Of a stretch of 64,000 nt of DNA, positions 25,837 to 35,743 are shown one piece after another. The notes below the pieces were generated by a model. It saw nothing but the letters and a program-made list of their open reading frames with translations, was not told the origin of the DNA and made no database searches. Source of the stretch: Pseudanabaena sp. BC1403 (GTDB lineage Bacteria > Cyanobacteriota > Cyanobacteriia > Pseudanabaenales > Pseudanabaenaceae). The first letter of the stretch is position 1. The number at the start of each line of letters is the position of its first letter. The position numbers were made by a program, and so were the translations under genes. Location of the stretch: the NCBI RefSeq assembly GCF_002914585.1, contig NZ_PDDM01000029.1:1-64000 (forward strand), given 5' to 3'.

Positions 25837-27120
25837 TTATTTAGGTGGGCGGCGACGTTGTAAAAAATCGGGAATATCAAGTCCTGGCTTACTAAGCTTA
25901 ATTTCAGGTTGGGAAGTACTGGGCATTGAAGAAGCTGACGTTCTTGGTTGCGGGCTAGGAGGCAGAGGTTGAACTTTTTTAGAAATTTGTGGTGGGATCG
26001 CTGGATGTGATTTGGGAGCAAAGCCAGTCGCAATTACCGTAATCCGAATCTCACCATCCATCTTGGGATCAATCACTGCACCAAATATAATATTCGCATT
26101 TTGATCAACAACTTCATAAATCGTTTCAGCTGCTGCGTTGACTTCATGCAAAGTCATGTCTTCGCCACCTGTGATGTTGAAGACAACTCCACTAGCCCCT
26201 TCGACTGAGGTTTCTAATAAAGGTGAAGAAATAGCAGTCATAGCTGCTTCTCTGGCTCTAGACTTGCCTGAGCCGATGCCAATGCCCATCATTGCTGATC
26301 CTGCATCCGCCATAATTGCGCGAATATCTGCAAAGTCAACATTAACAAGACCAGGAATCATAATAATGTCAGATATACCTTGTACTCCCTGACGCAGGAT
26401 GTCATCAGCAACCCTAAATGCCTCTTGGACTGGGGTTTGCTCAGAAATCACAGAGAGTAACTTATCGTTGGGAATAACAATCAGAGTGTCAACGCGACTC
26501 TGTAACCCTGCAATTCCTTCTTCGGCTTGCTGTCCACGTCTTCTACCTTCAAAGGTGAAAGGGCGTGTGACTATGCCAACCGTTAATGCGCCTGCCTCTT
26601 TGGCAACCTCAGCAATAATTGGCGCGGCTCCAGTGCCAGTACCACCACCCATACCTGCGGTAATAAATACTAAGTCGGCTCCTTCGACAGCCGCAGCGAT
26701 ATCATCACGAGACTCTTCGGCAGCCTTCTGTCCGATCGCAGGATTACCTCCTGCTCCCAAACCTCTGGTCAGTTTTTGACCCATCTGAAATCGCTTAGAA
26801 GCGGAGGATTGCAGTAATGCTTGAGCGTCTGTATTAAACGACCAAAACTCTACACCAACCACATCACTGGCGATCATGCGATTTACAGCGTTGCCACCGC
26901 CACCGCCAACACCAATTACCTTAATTTTTGCAACACTGCCCAACATGATATTATCCGCTTTTGCATCAACGCCTAACTGCTGCTTCATACGATTGTGAGA
27001 GTGACTTAGGTGTAGTCTAGAGTTATTTGAAAACTCAGAAAGTTCATCCATTTGCACGTCTACTTCTCCGTTTTCCGAACCATTTGAGTCCAAATCTGAC
27101 CAGTCATTTTGAGATGTCAT
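25837..27120 (-). CDS. ftsZ: Cell division protein FtsZ
   Basis: Tubulin-like GTPase forming the division ring. 427 aa: an N-terminal extension of about 60 acidic/polar residues typical of cyanobacterial FtsZ, the core from [18 protein letters not shown], the tubulin signature [12 protein letters not shown], the T7 loop [10 protein letters not shown], then a Pro/Ser linker and a C-terminal peptide [11 protein letters not shown] that docks partner proteins. Downstream of ftsQ with a 139-base gap. Confidence 0.98.
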   Translation of the reverse strand: MTSQNDWSDLDSNGSENGEVDVQMDELSEFSNNSRLHLSHSHNRMKQQLGVDAKADNIMLGSVAKIKVIGVGGGGGNAVNRMIASDVVGVEFWSFNTDAQALLQSSASKRFQMGQKLTRGLGAGGNPAIGQKAAEESRDDIAAAVEGADLVFITAGMGGGTGTGAAPIIAEVAKEAGALTVGIVTRPFTFEGRRRGQQAEEGIAGLQSRVDTLIVIPNDKLLSVISEQTPVQEAFRVADDILRQGVQGISDIIMIPGLVNVDFADIRAIMADAGSAMMGIGIGSGKSRAREAAMTAISSPLLETSVEGASGVVFNITGGEDMTLHEVNAAAETIYEVVDQNANIIFGAVIDPKMDGEIRITVIATGFAPKSHPAIPPQISKKVQPLPPSPQPRTSASSMPSTSQPEIKLSKPGLDIPDFLQRRRPPK

Positions 27121-27259
27121 TTATCGAGGGATGTCATAAATAGAATCGTTTTACTGATGCTCTCTAGATTTTGCTAAGCTTAAACCCCATTCGAGTCAAA
27201 AGTTCGAGTAACAGTTTAAACCTACCAGAAAAAAATAATAATAGCCTTAAAACGACAGT

Positions 27260-28072
27260 TTAAGATTTTGTTTCAGAAGATTTATCTTTGGATGGCAAAT
27301 TCATTTCCAAAATCGGATTGCTGGGCTGACTGATATCAATGTGGCTAAAACTTTTTGATTTCAATCTTTCGGGCAATGCTCTCAGTCGATCAAGCGTCTC
27401 TAACTGTGTGGTAAATAGTGATGGTTTGTATGTGCCACAATATACCAGACCAAGCTCTGTAGTCAAAATAAGATTTGATTCATCTCTAGCATCTACTTGC
27501 GAAATTTTGACCTGACTCTGGCTAATTTGGCGATAAAGGGTTGACCATTGACCAATCACCTTATCATTTGGCTCTAAGACTACGAGATTAGGTTTATTAA
27601 TATTTGATGGATAAGCTTTAGCAGATACCCATATGCCTTCAGTGTCAAGAAACCCTTTTTGACCTTTGCGTGTAGATTTAGCGATCGGCAAACGTTCTTG
27701 GACTTGAACAGTCAACTTGGACGGGAAAATGGTGCGCGAAACTAAAACCTTAGAAACTGGGGCATTTGCTTCTAATTGGGTAGCGATCAATTGAGGTTGA
27801 ATTTGAAAAATCGACTGTGGATATTGAATAGCTAGAGATTTTTTGATGGTTTCCTTGGAAAGCAGATTGTTCCCCTCAATCTCAATTTGGTTAGCACTAC
27901 GTAACTGCCACTCTGGGAGCATAGCTATCCAGAGCATCGCGCCAGTAAGTCCTGTGATGAATGTTAACTGCCAAATGCGTTGAAAGATGCGAAGGCGGCG
28001 TTGTTTCCGCAGTTGTTTGCGGCGAGCCACATAGTCTGCCTCTCCAGTGGAGATAGGGAATTCAACCGTCAT
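27260..28072 (-). CDS. ftsQ: Cell division protein FtsQ (POTRA domain)
   Basis: 270-residue divisome protein: a basic cytoplasmic head (RRKQLRKQRRLRIFQR), a transmembrane helix at about 36-52, then a POTRA domain (IEIEGNNLLSKETIKKSLAIQYPQSIF) and the beta domain. Sequence is divergent, as usual for FtsQ, but position upstream of ftsZ supports the call. Confidence 0.9.
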   Translation of the reverse strand: MTVEFPISTGEADYVARRKQLRKQRRLRIFQRIWQLTFITGLTGAMLWIAMLPEWQLRSANQIEIEGNNLLSKETIKKSLAIQYPQSIFQIQPQLIATQLEANAPVSKVLVSRTIFPSKLTVQVQERLPIAKSTRKGQKGFLDTEGIWVSAKAYPSNINKPNLVVLEPNDKVIGQWSTLYRQISQSQVKISQVDARDESNLILTTELGLVYCGTYKPSLFTTQLETLDRLRALPERLKSKSFSHIDISQPSNPILEMNLPSKDKSSETKS

Positions 28073-28096
28073 CTTTGCTCCTACTAGTTCATAGTG

Positions 28097-28342
28097 CTAG
28101 GAGTCAGATGATGGGCTACTAGCAAATTGTCGTTCCAGCATAGCAATGATTTCTTCCCGTCGGGTGGAAATCATTAAGGGATCATTAGATTTAGGGCGTA
28201 AAAACATTACTTGTTCTTTACGCTTGTAGTTTGATGTTTGTTGTTTATCCATTAATGAATGGATAGCCTTAATAAAAAATATACCTGCACTTATTACTAA
28301 GAGTATAGACACTGAGATGTAGATAACCGCTGCGATCGCCAT
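28097..28342 (-). CDS. Small single-span membrane protein upstream of ftsQ
   Basis: 81 aa, unrecognised. One hydrophobic helix at residues 3-27, then a basic stretch KQQTSNYKRKEQ, a RPKSNDPLMISTRREEIIAMLERQF segment and a Ser-rich end. 24 bases upstream of ftsQ in the same direction, so probably cotranscribed; a division-related role is guesswork. Coding is supported by spacing and sensible composition. Confidence 0.65.
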   Translation of the reverse strand: MAIAAVIYISVSILLVISAGIFFIKAIHSLMDKQQTSNYKRKEQVMFLRPKSNDPLMISTRREEIIAMLERQFASSPSSDS

Positions 28343-28546
28343 ATCTGTAAAGGTTGATTAAAAAGTGCTGATATCACAATAGATGAGCAAATCGGGTTTT
28401 TCAACTAGAGTTACAAAAATGTATAGATTTGCTTTGCAAACCTTCATAAATACAAGGTTAGGTACGGAGAACGCGACAAGCTCAAGGGCTTTGATATTGC
28501 TATTGGTTCTGTATAATCAGGCTTGATTAACACTCAGTAACATTTG

Positions 28547-28647
28547 AGTAGCTAGGCACAATTAAATATAAAGCTCCAAAATCCGTACCGCCCGCTGCGC
28601 GGGCGGTACGGATTTTGACCCTGGTTTTTTAATTATGCCGAGTTACT
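28547..28647. repeat. AGTAGCTAAG palindromic repeat, copy 2
   Basis: About 101 bp. Outer ends AGTAGCTAGGCACAATTAAA and the complement of AATTATGCCGAGTTACT are imperfect terminal inverted repeats; the centre is a perfect palindrome AAAATCCGTACCGCCCGC/GCGGGCGGTACGGATTTT (28579-28616). It lies just upstream of htpG, between divergent genes, so is not a terminator here. Confidence 0.87.
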
Positions 28648-28686
28648 TAGCAATACATTTAGTAATAATTAGGAGCTTTGCGCGAT

Positions 28687-30582
28687 ATGCAAGAGCAGGG
28701 AACGATCAGCATTCATACCGAGAATATCTTTCCCATTATCAAGAAGGCTTTATATTCAGAGCGAGATATCTTCTTGCGGGAATTGATCTCTAATGCCGTA
28801 GATGCCATCAGCAAACTTAAGATGGTTTCCTATGCAGGTGAAACAAATCACTCCGCCGATCCTGAAATTGTTGTGACGATTGATAAGGAGAAAAAAACTC
28901 TAGCGATCGCAGATACTGGTATCGGCATGACAGCGGATGAAGTAAAGAAATATATTAACCAAGTTGCATTTTCTAGTGCCCAAGAATTTGCTACTAAATA
29001 CGCGAGTAGCGGCACTGGCGATCAACAAATCATCGGTAATTTTGGTTTAGGCTTTTATTCGTCATTTATGGTGGCGAGCAATGTTGAGATTGATACCTTT
29101 TCCTACAAAGAAGGTGCAGAGGCAGTTCATTGGTCTTGTGATGGCTCAACGACTTTTACACTTGATGATAGCGATCGCACCAATGTTGGTACGACGATCA
29201 CCTTAACATTGCAAGAGGATGCTGAAGAATATCTAGAAGAAGCATCGATCAAGCGGATGATTCGCAACTATTGTGACTTCATGCCTGTGCCGATCAAGCT
29301 CAATGATGAAGTCATCAATAAACAAACTGCGTTATGGGATAAATCTCCCAAATCAGTCACCAAAGACGAATATTTAGAATTCTATCGTTATCTCTATCCT
29401 TACCAAGATGATCCTTTGTTTTGGATTCATCTGAACACAGATTATCCTTTTGTGATTAAGGGGATTCTTTATTTTCCGAAGATGAAGGCGGATATTGACC
29501 CAAATCGCGGACAGATCAAACTTTTCTGCAATCACGTTTTTGTTAGTGACAATTGCGATGATGTGATCCCTAAGTTCTTGATGCCTTTGCGTGGGGCAAT
29601 CGACAGCACCGATATTCCTTTGAACGTATCACGTAGCTTCTTGCAAGGTGATCCCAAAGTTCGTAAGATTCAAGATTTTATTGCTAAGAAAGTAGGCGAT
29701 CGCCTAACTGCCCTTTACAGCGATTCCCGTGAAGAATTTCTGAAGTGCTGGCAAGATATCAGTATCTTCATGAAGTTTGGCTCAATGAATAGCGACAAGT
29801 TTTATCAGCAAGTCAAGGAGATCTTGGTGTATGCCACCACTAGTGAATCTGATGAAGTCAAGAGCGAAAGCGGTAACTATACAACCTTGCAAGCTTATCT
29901 AGAGCGCAACAAAGCTGAGCATGAAAACCAAGTGTTCTACACTTCTGATCCGATCGCTCAAGGTACTTATGTGGAATTGCATAAAAACCAAGGCTTAGAA
30001 GTGCTCACATTTGATGCGTTTATTGATAGTCACTTCATTAATTTCCTTGAGCGCGAATTTAAAGATATTAAATTTTCCCGTGTTGATGCCGAAATTGACG
30101 ATCGCCTAGTTGATAAGGGAGCGAACACAGAAATTGTCGATCCAAAAACCAATAAAACCAAGAGCGATCATCTCCAAGATATTTTCCGTGCAGCGCTGAA
30201 TAAGCCCAAATTGGTAATTCGCACTGAGGCGATTAAAACTGAAGATGTGTCCTCTGCCCCACCTGCAATCATTCTGCTGCCCGAATCAGCGCGACGGATG
30301 CAGGAAATGATGGCATTGATGCAGCAAGGTACGGTGAGCTTCCCTGAAGATCATGTGTTACTTGTAAATACGACGCACCCGCTCATGGAGAAGTTGATTG
30401 AGCTTGATAGTAGTCAAATTTTGGCTGGTGGCAAATCAGAATCATTGGATCTAGCTAACTTGATATGTACACATGTCTATGACTTGGCACTGATGGCGCA
30501 GAAGAGCTTTGATGCTGACAGCATGAAGGGCTTCTTGCAGCGTTCTAATCAATTGCTAACTAAGTTGACTAGCAAAATTTAA
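28687..30582 (+). CDS. htpG: Chaperone HtpG (Hsp90)
   Basis: ATP-dependent Hsp90 chaperone, 631 aa from the ATG at 28687 (MQEQGTISIHTENIFPI). GHKL ATPase motifs: ELISNAVDAISKL, ADTGIGMT, GNFGLGFYSSFMVA, and VGTTITL; middle-domain PLNVSRSFLQ with the catalytic Arg follows. A TTG at 28678 is in frame but only 2 bases from AGGAG (28671-28675), whereas the ATG has 11-base spacing and matches known HtpG starts. Confidence 0.96.
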   Translation: MQEQGTISIHTENIFPIIKKALYSERDIFLRELISNAVDAISKLKMVSYAGETNHSADPEIVVTIDKEKKTLAIADTGIGMTADEVKKYINQVAFSSAQEFATKYASSGTGDQQIIGNFGLGFYSSFMVASNVEIDTFSYKEGAEAVHWSCDGSTTFTLDDSDRTNVGTTITLTLQEDAEEYLEEASIKRMIRNYCDFMPVPIKLNDEVINKQTALWDKSPKSVTKDEYLEFYRYLYPYQDDPLFWIHLNTDYPFVIKGILYFPKMKADIDPNRGQIKLFCNHVFVSDNCDDVIPKFLMPLRGAIDSTDIPLNVSRSFLQGDPKVRKIQDFIAKKVGDRLTALYSDSREEFLKCWQDISIFMKFGSMNSDKFYQQVKEILVYATTSESDEVKSESGNYTTLQAYLERNKAEHENQVFYTSDPIAQGTYVELHKNQGLEVLTFDAFIDSHFINFLEREFKDIKFSRVDAEIDDRLVDKGANTEIVDPKTNKTKSDHLQDIFRAALNKPKLVIRTEAIKTEDVSSAPPAIILLPESARRMQEMMALMQQGTVSFPEDHVLLVNTTHPLMEKLIELDSSQILAGGKSESLDLANLICTHVYDLALMAQKSFDADSMKGFLQRSNQLLTKLTSKI

Positions 30583-30584
30583 AC

Positions 30585-30649
30585 TATAAATTGCGGCGTT
30601 CCGCGCCGCAATTTATATAAAAAAGAGGGCGCAAAGCGCCCTCTTTTTT
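30585..30649. terminator. Two hairpins between convergent htpG and truB
   Basis: First stem TATAAATTGCGGCG/CGCCGCAATTTATA (30585-30617); second A6-GAGGGCGC / GCGCCCTC-T7 (30619-30649), a bidirectional intrinsic terminator overlapping the truB stop. Confidence 0.87.
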
Positions 30650-31557
30650 TAATTTATGGGATTTAAAACAACAATTGGTTGTAACCCAGCTTCAATAACT
30701 TCGCTAACGCCTAAAAACTTTTGATCGCGATCGCACATTCTTACGTACTGTGAAAGGATATTCTCACCTTCGGTAAGAACATCCTTTATTGCAATCACCT
30801 GTCCCATACACCAACGTTTTGTCGCATCTTCATCAAGAGACATCATTGGCAAGAAATGCAAACCATGATCGGGAGCAAGAACTTCAAAACTCCGCGATCT
30901 CAATAGATCCGCAATTTGCTCAAAAGTCAAACTAGAATTTAAATCAAACCCATTACTATAAGTACGTCTAAGTCCTGACAACGTCGCGCCACATCCCAGC
31001 TTTTCCCCTAAATCTCTGGCGATCGACCGAATATATGTACCTGACCCGCAGGCGATCGCTACATCTAATTCTGGATAGCTCCCCGTTGTCCAACTTAAAA
31101 CCCGAATTTCGGTAATTTCCACAGAGCGGATCGGAATATCAGATTCGACAATCTCGCCCCTACGAGCAAGATCGTAAAGACGTTTACCATTAACTTGAAT
31201 AGCGCTAAAGGCTGGCGGACGTTGAGTAATTTTGCCTTGAAATAAAGGTAATAATTTCTCAATGTCCTCAAGTTTTATATCTGGGCAAGGGCGATCGCTT
31301 AAAATTGCACCAGTAACATCATCGGTATTAGTTACCACCCCAAACCTAATCTTTGCCTCGTAAGCTTTCCCTTCTGGTAAAAATCTTAAAAGCCTTGTGG
31401 CATTACCAACTGCGATCGGTAAAACCCCTGTAGCCATTGGATCAAGCGTACCGCCATGACCAATTTTCTTTTGCTTAAGCAGTTTTCGTAATTTACTTAT
31501 GCAGTCATGAGCCGTAATAAATGGCGGCTTATCGATACTAATAAATCCATTGAACAT
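30649..31557 (-). CDS. truB: tRNA pseudouridine(55) synthase
   Basis: Forms pseudouridine 55 in the T loop of tRNAs. 302 aa: FISIDKPPFITAHDC, then KKIGHGGTLDPMATGVLP with catalytic Asp at about residue 40, later GSGTYIRSIARDLGE. C-terminal region short of a full PUA domain, as in other cyanobacteria. Confidence 0.96.
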   Translation of the reverse strand: MFNGFISIDKPPFITAHDCISKLRKLLKQKKIGHGGTLDPMATGVLPIAVGNATRLLRFLPEGKAYEAKIRFGVVTNTDDVTGAILSDRPCPDIKLEDIEKLLPLFQGKITQRPPAFSAIQVNGKRLYDLARRGEIVESDIPIRSVEITEIRVLSWTTGSYPELDVAIACGSGTYIRSIARDLGEKLGCGATLSGLRRTYSNGFDLNSSLTFEQIADLLRSRSFEVLAPDHGLHFLPMMSLDEDATKRWCMGQVIAIKDVLTEGENILSQYVRMCDRDQKFLGVSEVIEAGLQPIVVLNPIN

Positions 31558-31941
31558 AAAAATTGCAAAAACTATGACAATTTTTAATTAAACCCTAGAA
31601 AGTAGAAATGAGGAGGCATATCGTTCATCCTGTCTATGGTTGATGCACAAAGTACTTCAAGATTGGTTTCATAATGAGAATTGCTGTTTATTCTTGTGAC
31701 AGTGACAATTTAGCTCATGCTTATGATACTTTAGAGGTTTGCTTATCACCACAGGAGACAAAATGAAACGAAAGCAAGGAAAATCTGTCATAAAATATAG
31801 ATAGTAGATAAAAGAAAAATTTCTTTGAAGTTGTATATGTCTTGAAAATACTCTAGACCACTACACCTTATTCATGCCTATCGTTAGCTTTCAATACTTT
31901 ATGTTTTTGCCTTCACCATTTGTGATATGGGGTGAGATAAG
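31558..31941. other. Intergenic region truB / phosphatase, no gene seen
   Basis: 384 bases between divergent starts. No RNA or repeat recognised. A 30-codon frame at 31674 (MRIAVYSCDSDN) has no supporting context and is not called. Should contain both promoters. Confidence 0.5.
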
Positions 31942-32715
31942 TTGGCTCGATTAGTATTCGGAGATATTCATGGTCAGTTTGATGGCTTAATGAAGTTAAT
32001 TGACTTCATTAAGTGCGGTTCTAGTGACAAATTATTCTTTTTGGGCGACTTGATCGATCGCGGCGATCGCAGTGCCGATGTTGTGAAATGGATCATTGAA
32101 AATGGTCACACTTGTCTCAAGGGAAACCATGAACAAATGTGTCTTGATGCCTTTAGCAGTAATGAAGGATCATTGATCTGGAAAGGATGGTTACTCAATG
32201 GTGGAGCCAATACCTTGGCGAGCTATGGAGAAGACAGTTTGCCAGAAGCACATTTAGAGTGGATGCAGCAATTACCGCTGTATGTGGATTTAGGGGATGT
32301 GTGGCTAGTTCATGCAGGCTTAAATCCTAATTTACCGCTCGAATTACAGGGTGCTGCGGAATTTTGTTGGATTCGGGAAGAGTTTCATAGTGCCACAGAG
32401 CCTTTTTTTGAAGACAAAATTATTATTACTGGACATACGATCACCTTTGTCTTTCCTGGGGTAAAGCCCGGAAATTTGGTATTGGGTAAGGGCTGGCTCG
32501 ATATTGACACTGGTGGATACCACCCTAAGAGTGGTTGGTTGTCAGCTTTAGATGTCGATTCGGCAACAGTTTATCAATGCAATACTTTTACTAATGAGTT
32601 AAGGGTTAATTCACTATCAGATATCACAACTGTGATTGAACCAATGCCGACGCGATCGCAAAGGCTAGAAATTGGCAAGACCAACACCCCAAAACGCCGC
32701 TGGTCTTGGGTATAA
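31942..32715 (+). CDS. PPP-family metallophosphatase
   Basis: 257 aa with the calcineurin-like motifs in order: GDIHG (7-11), FFLGDLIDRGDRS, KGNHE, and later VHAGL and GHT. This is the bacterial PPP / diadenosine tetraphosphatase group; it may dephosphorylate Ser/Thr or Tyr proteins. Start is TTG at 31942 (MARLVFGDIHGQ) preceded by GGGGTGAG; no earlier in-frame start is consistent with the fold. Substrate unknown, though a Ser/Thr kinase is present elsewhere in the window. Confidence 0.88.
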   Translation: MARLVFGDIHGQFDGLMKLIDFIKCGSSDKLFFLGDLIDRGDRSADVVKWIIENGHTCLKGNHEQMCLDAFSSNEGSLIWKGWLLNGGANTLASYGEDSLPEAHLEWMQQLPLYVDLGDVWLVHAGLNPNLPLELQGAAEFCWIREEFHSATEPFFEDKIIITGHTITFVFPGVKPGNLVLGKGWLDIDTGGYHPKSGWLSALDVDSATVYQCNTFTNELRVNSLSDITTVIEPMPTRSQRLEIGKTNTPKRRWSWV

Positions 32716-32748
32716 AAAAGAGGCGGCACTCAGTGCCGCCTCTTTTTT
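32714..32748 (+). terminator. Terminator after the PPP phosphatase
   Basis: A6-GAGGCGGCAC, loop TCA, complement, T6: perfect 16-bp symmetric stem starting at the stop codon; convergent aguB ends 21 bases later. Confidence 0.9.
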
Positions 32749-32769
32749 AAGTTTTTTGGGAATTGGTAT

Positions 32770-33624
32770 TTAGGGAGATAATAAAACCTGATATAAATCA
32801 GGGCGGCGATCTCGAAAAAATCCAAAGGATGCCCGATTAAGTCGTACTTGATCGAGATCAAAACTGGCTAAAATCACGCCTTCTTCGGTGTCATTCAACT
32901 CTGCAACCTTATCGCCGCGATGGTCGGCAATAAAGGAATGACCATAAAAAGTTTGATTTCCCTCTAAGCCGATCCGATTTGCTGCCGCCACAGGGATCAC
33001 ATTACTAACAGCATGACCAATCATGGCGCGTTGCCAAGGATCTTTAGTATTTAGATTTGGCTCTTCTGGCTCAGTGCCGATCGCCGTTGGGTATAACAAA
33101 ATCTCTGCACCCATCAATACCATTGCTCTTGCACATTCAGGAAACCACTGATCCCAACATATGCCTACGCCAATTTTGCCGAAAGCGGTGTCCCAAACTT
33201 TGAAACCCGTATCGCCGCCACGAAAATAAAACTTTTCCTCATAGCCAGGCCCGTCGGGAATATGGCTTTTGCGATAGACTCCCAACAATGAACCGTCAGC
33301 ATCAACCATGGCAAGACTGTTGTAGTAGACCTGTCCTGATTTCTCAAAAAATGAAACAGGAATTACCACATTTAATTCTTGAGCCAGCTTTTGAAAATGC
33401 GCGATCGTCGGATGATTTTCCACAGGTTGCGCCCAATCAAAAAAGCGATCGCGCTCTTCTCGACAAAAATAGGGGCTTTCAAATAATTCTGGTGGCAAAA
33501 TCACCTGTGCACCTTGATGGGCTGCTTTGCTCACTAAGTCGGAGATTTTAGCAACATTAGTAGCTACATCAGCATTTAGGGATGCCTGAATAACAGCGAT
33601 CGTGACGTTTTTTGGGGATGACAT
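32770..33624 (-). CDS. aguB: N-carbamoylputrescine amidase
   Basis: Nitrilase-superfamily enzyme hydrolysing N-carbamoylputrescine to putrescine, CO2 and ammonia in the arginine decarboxylase route to polyamines. 284 aa; catalytic triad Glu46 (LPPELFESPYF), Lys119 (YRKSHIPDGPGY) and Cys156 (GICWDQWFPE). PDGPGYEEKFYF is diagnostic of AguB. ATG start at 33624. Confidence 0.95.
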   Translation of the reverse strand: MSSPKNVTIAVIQASLNADVATNVAKISDLVSKAAHQGAQVILPPELFESPYFCREERDRFFDWAQPVENHPTIAHFQKLAQELNVVIPVSFFEKSGQVYYNSLAMVDADGSLLGVYRKSHIPDGPGYEEKFYFRGGDTGFKVWDTAFGKIGVGICWDQWFPECARAMVLMGAEILLYPTAIGTEPEEPNLNTKDPWQRAMIGHAVSNVIPVAAANRIGLEGNQTFYGHSFIADHRGDKVAELNDTEEGVILASFDLDQVRLNRASFGFFRDRRPDLYQVLLSP

Positions 33625-33698
33625 CAGAAGATTAGGATGGAAACGGTAAAATGTATCTATAGCTTTATCAATAGCCTAGCGCAGTCACGCAAAAATCC

Positions 33699-33944
33699 AT
33701 GAAAAAACTTGTCATTTTATTGATCCAGTTTTATCGATTGTGTATTTCGCCATTATTTCCGCCGAGATGTCGATTTCAACCAACTTGTTCGCAATATGCA
33801 GGGACTGCGATCGATCGCTTTGGTTTAGTCAAAGGAGGGGGACAAGCTGTGAAACGGATTTGTAGTTGCCATCCTTGGAATATAGGTGGTTATGATCCTG
33901 TTCCAGAACTTTTACCGAAACAAGATGAGCATGCATCAGTTTAA
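33699..33944 (+). CDS. yidD: Membrane protein insertion efficiency factor YidD
   Basis: 81 aa, complete family pattern: [27 protein letters not shown] with the conserved Cys residues, then [24 protein letters not shown]. Acts near the YidC insertase at the inner membrane face. Confidence 0.95.
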   Translation: MKKLVILLIQFYRLCISPLFPPRCRFQPTCSQYAGTAIDRFGLVKGGGQAVKRICSCHPWNIGGYDPVPELLPKQDEHASV

Positions 33945-33948
33945 TACC

Positions 33949-34141
33949 AAAGCACAAAGTGGCTACGCCACTTTGTGCTTTTAAAACCCTTACAGGGTTT
34001 GCTTTTTAATTCACAGAAGTGTTGTCACACTTTTGTGAATTGGTATAAAATATAAATATTAAAAGCCTTGCTGTTTAGGACAAAATCAAAACCCAAAAGA
34101 GAGTGGCGGCGCTTCGCGCCGCCATTCTCTTTTGGATTTTG
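33949..34141. repeat. Cluster of three palindromes downstream of yidD
   Basis: (1) 33949-33981, AAAGCACAAAGTGGC/GCCACTTTGTGCTTT, preceded by TTAATACC; (2) 33985-34047, AACCCT/AGGGTT, then AATTCACAGAAGTGT/ACACTTTTGTGAATT ending GGTATA, the family also at 24127 and 39066; (3) 34081-34141, CCAAAAGAGAGTGGCGGCGC, loop TTC, near-complement. These could end transcription of yidD and of the convergent ComFB gene. Confidence 0.85.
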
Positions 34142-34174
34142 TATCTTGATCCATTGGCGACAGCTATGTCGTCA

Positions 34175-35272
34175 TTATGCAGATTGACACACCAATAAAT
34201 CTTGCACAATTAGCACAATATTGTGGAGTGAAATATCTTCTCTTTTAAAAAAACTGTTTAAAACCTGCATTGATTGTTCATACTCTCGCTCAAACTGATA
34301 CGCATATATAGGGGGAACATCTGCATACGAAGCTTGCAGGACTTTCATTACACCAGTGCGCACCGCTCCGACCAATTCACGAGCAAATTCTGTAATTATC
34401 CTTTGCCTTAAATACTTAAATCCGCGATCGCTAGTTGCGTACATTGGCGGTAATCGATTTAGGGCATAGGCAGCTACTTCATTTTGGTTAATTCGTTCGT
34501 ATAACTCTGGTTTTGCAATACGCTCCATAGCTCGATATACAAGATGCTCTAAGACATTAACCAAACCTAACTGGGCTTGTAGAGTGTAGGCTTGTAGAGC
34601 TCTATATTCCATTTCAACTGCATCTTTTACTTTCTTCTCATAAGCCCAAGAATTTCCATATGGCAGTCCTTGAGCAACGAAAAGACTAGAGCCCTGTAGA
34701 CATAATTCTTGTCGCCTTAATTCCTGTTGCTTTTGAGCAATTTGCTTTTCCATAAATCTTTTTGAACTGGAAAGTAACGCTTTTGTATGTCTATTCAGAT
34801 AACTAGCATCTTGCATAACAGTTTCTTGGTCAGATTGAAGTACTGTCTGACCATTTATATTAATTGCAGAGTTAGTTTTACTAACCGTTGCTTCAACTAA
34901 GATTGGGACATCCCGCCAGCGTAAATTTTTACGTCCCAAAATTCGGCTTAACTGATAAAGTACTCCTGCACTATTGGTAAATAGGTGATTAGGTAGCGGC
35001 GTTAGATCATGTAGAGGATCGCCAAATAAGACAGCTTTAATCCCCTGTCTGACTAACTGAGTTATTTGGGGTTGTAATTCATTCAAAGCGTATTGATATT
35101 GATATTGCCACCCTTTCATAGATGTGGCAAATAATGGTGGCAAACGATTAATTGCATAGGCTACTACCTCTGCAACTTTGACTTTAGGTTGTATTTCTGG
35201 ACGAAGTTCTTCGATTTGAATATAAGTTTCTCTAACCAGAATTTCTTCTAAAACATTGACAAATCCAAGCAT
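34175..35272 (-). CDS. Tandem ComFB-domain protein
   Basis: 365 aa with two ComFB (late competence) domains, residues about 1-90 and 232-330, each with the family pattern VNVLE..LV and Y-A-(I/L)-NRLPP-(L/M)-(F/Y)-ATS (second motif starts at Tyr39 and Tyr269). Between them is a 140-residue linker with a Gln/Arg-rich helix (MEKQIAQKQQELRRQEL). Single-domain ComFB/CdgR proteins of cyanobacteria bind cyclic dinucleotides; whether this double form does is unknown. The linker N-part (NSAGVLYQLSRILGRKNLRWRDVPIL) resembles no family I recognise. Confidence 0.82.
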   Translation of the reverse strand: MLGFVNVLEEILVRETYIQIEELRPEIQPKVKVAEVVAYAINRLPPLFATSMKGWQYQYQYALNELQPQITQLVRQGIKAVLFGDPLHDLTPLPNHLFTNSAGVLYQLSRILGRKNLRWRDVPILVEATVSKTNSAININGQTVLQSDQETVMQDASYLNRHTKALLSSSKRFMEKQIAQKQQELRRQELCLQGSSLFVAQGLPYGNSWAYEKKVKDAVEMEYRALQAYTLQAQLGLVNVLEHLVYRAMERIAKPELYERINQNEVAAYALNRLPPMYATSDRGFKYLRQRIITEFARELVGAVRTGVMKVLQASYADVPPIYAYQFEREYEQSMQVLNSFFKREDISLHNIVLIVQDLLVCQSA

Positions 35273-35656
35273 TACTTTATACCTGTATTAGTATTAGACC
35301 AAATAGCAAGGTCAATATTCAACAAGCAATAAAGTCTATATTTAATTTAGGTTTTTCTGTTTTATAATAAATACACTTAAATATTTATCCCCTGTAACCC
35401 ATTTCCGATTTATCAATTTCATTAGAGAGCATATATAGCTAGTTGAATGCAGGAATTATTCAACTATTTATTGCTAATTATTCACAATCTAATTATATTG
35501 AATCCGACTTCTTTCAGTATAGCGAAAAACTTGTTTGTTCTGTCTCGGAAAGTTTTTTTGATAGACTTTCTGCTTAAATTCAAAGTATCAATAAATTGCA
35601 ATAAAAGAATTGTGCGAATGGCGTAAATTTGTATAGCTTTAGGCACTCTAGACAAA

Positions 35657-35717
35657 GCATAAAAGCCAAAAGAGGGTAGAGGCGCGAAGCGCCTCTACCC
35701 TCTTTTGGCTTTTATGC
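35657..35717. repeat. Perfect 29-bp-stem hairpin with GAA loop
   Basis: Left arm 35657-35685 (GCATAAAAGCCAAAAGAGGG then TAGAGGCGC), loop GAA, right arm 35689-35717, exact complement. It is the longest perfect palindrome noticed in the window. Confidence 0.95.
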
Positions 35718-35743
35718 TTTAACTTCTCTGGTTAGTCTATCCA

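Noticed and set aside
31674-31766. 30-codon frame MRIAVYSCDSDN in the truB upstream region.
   Set aside because: Too short, no ribosome site of note, no recognisable family or conserved context.
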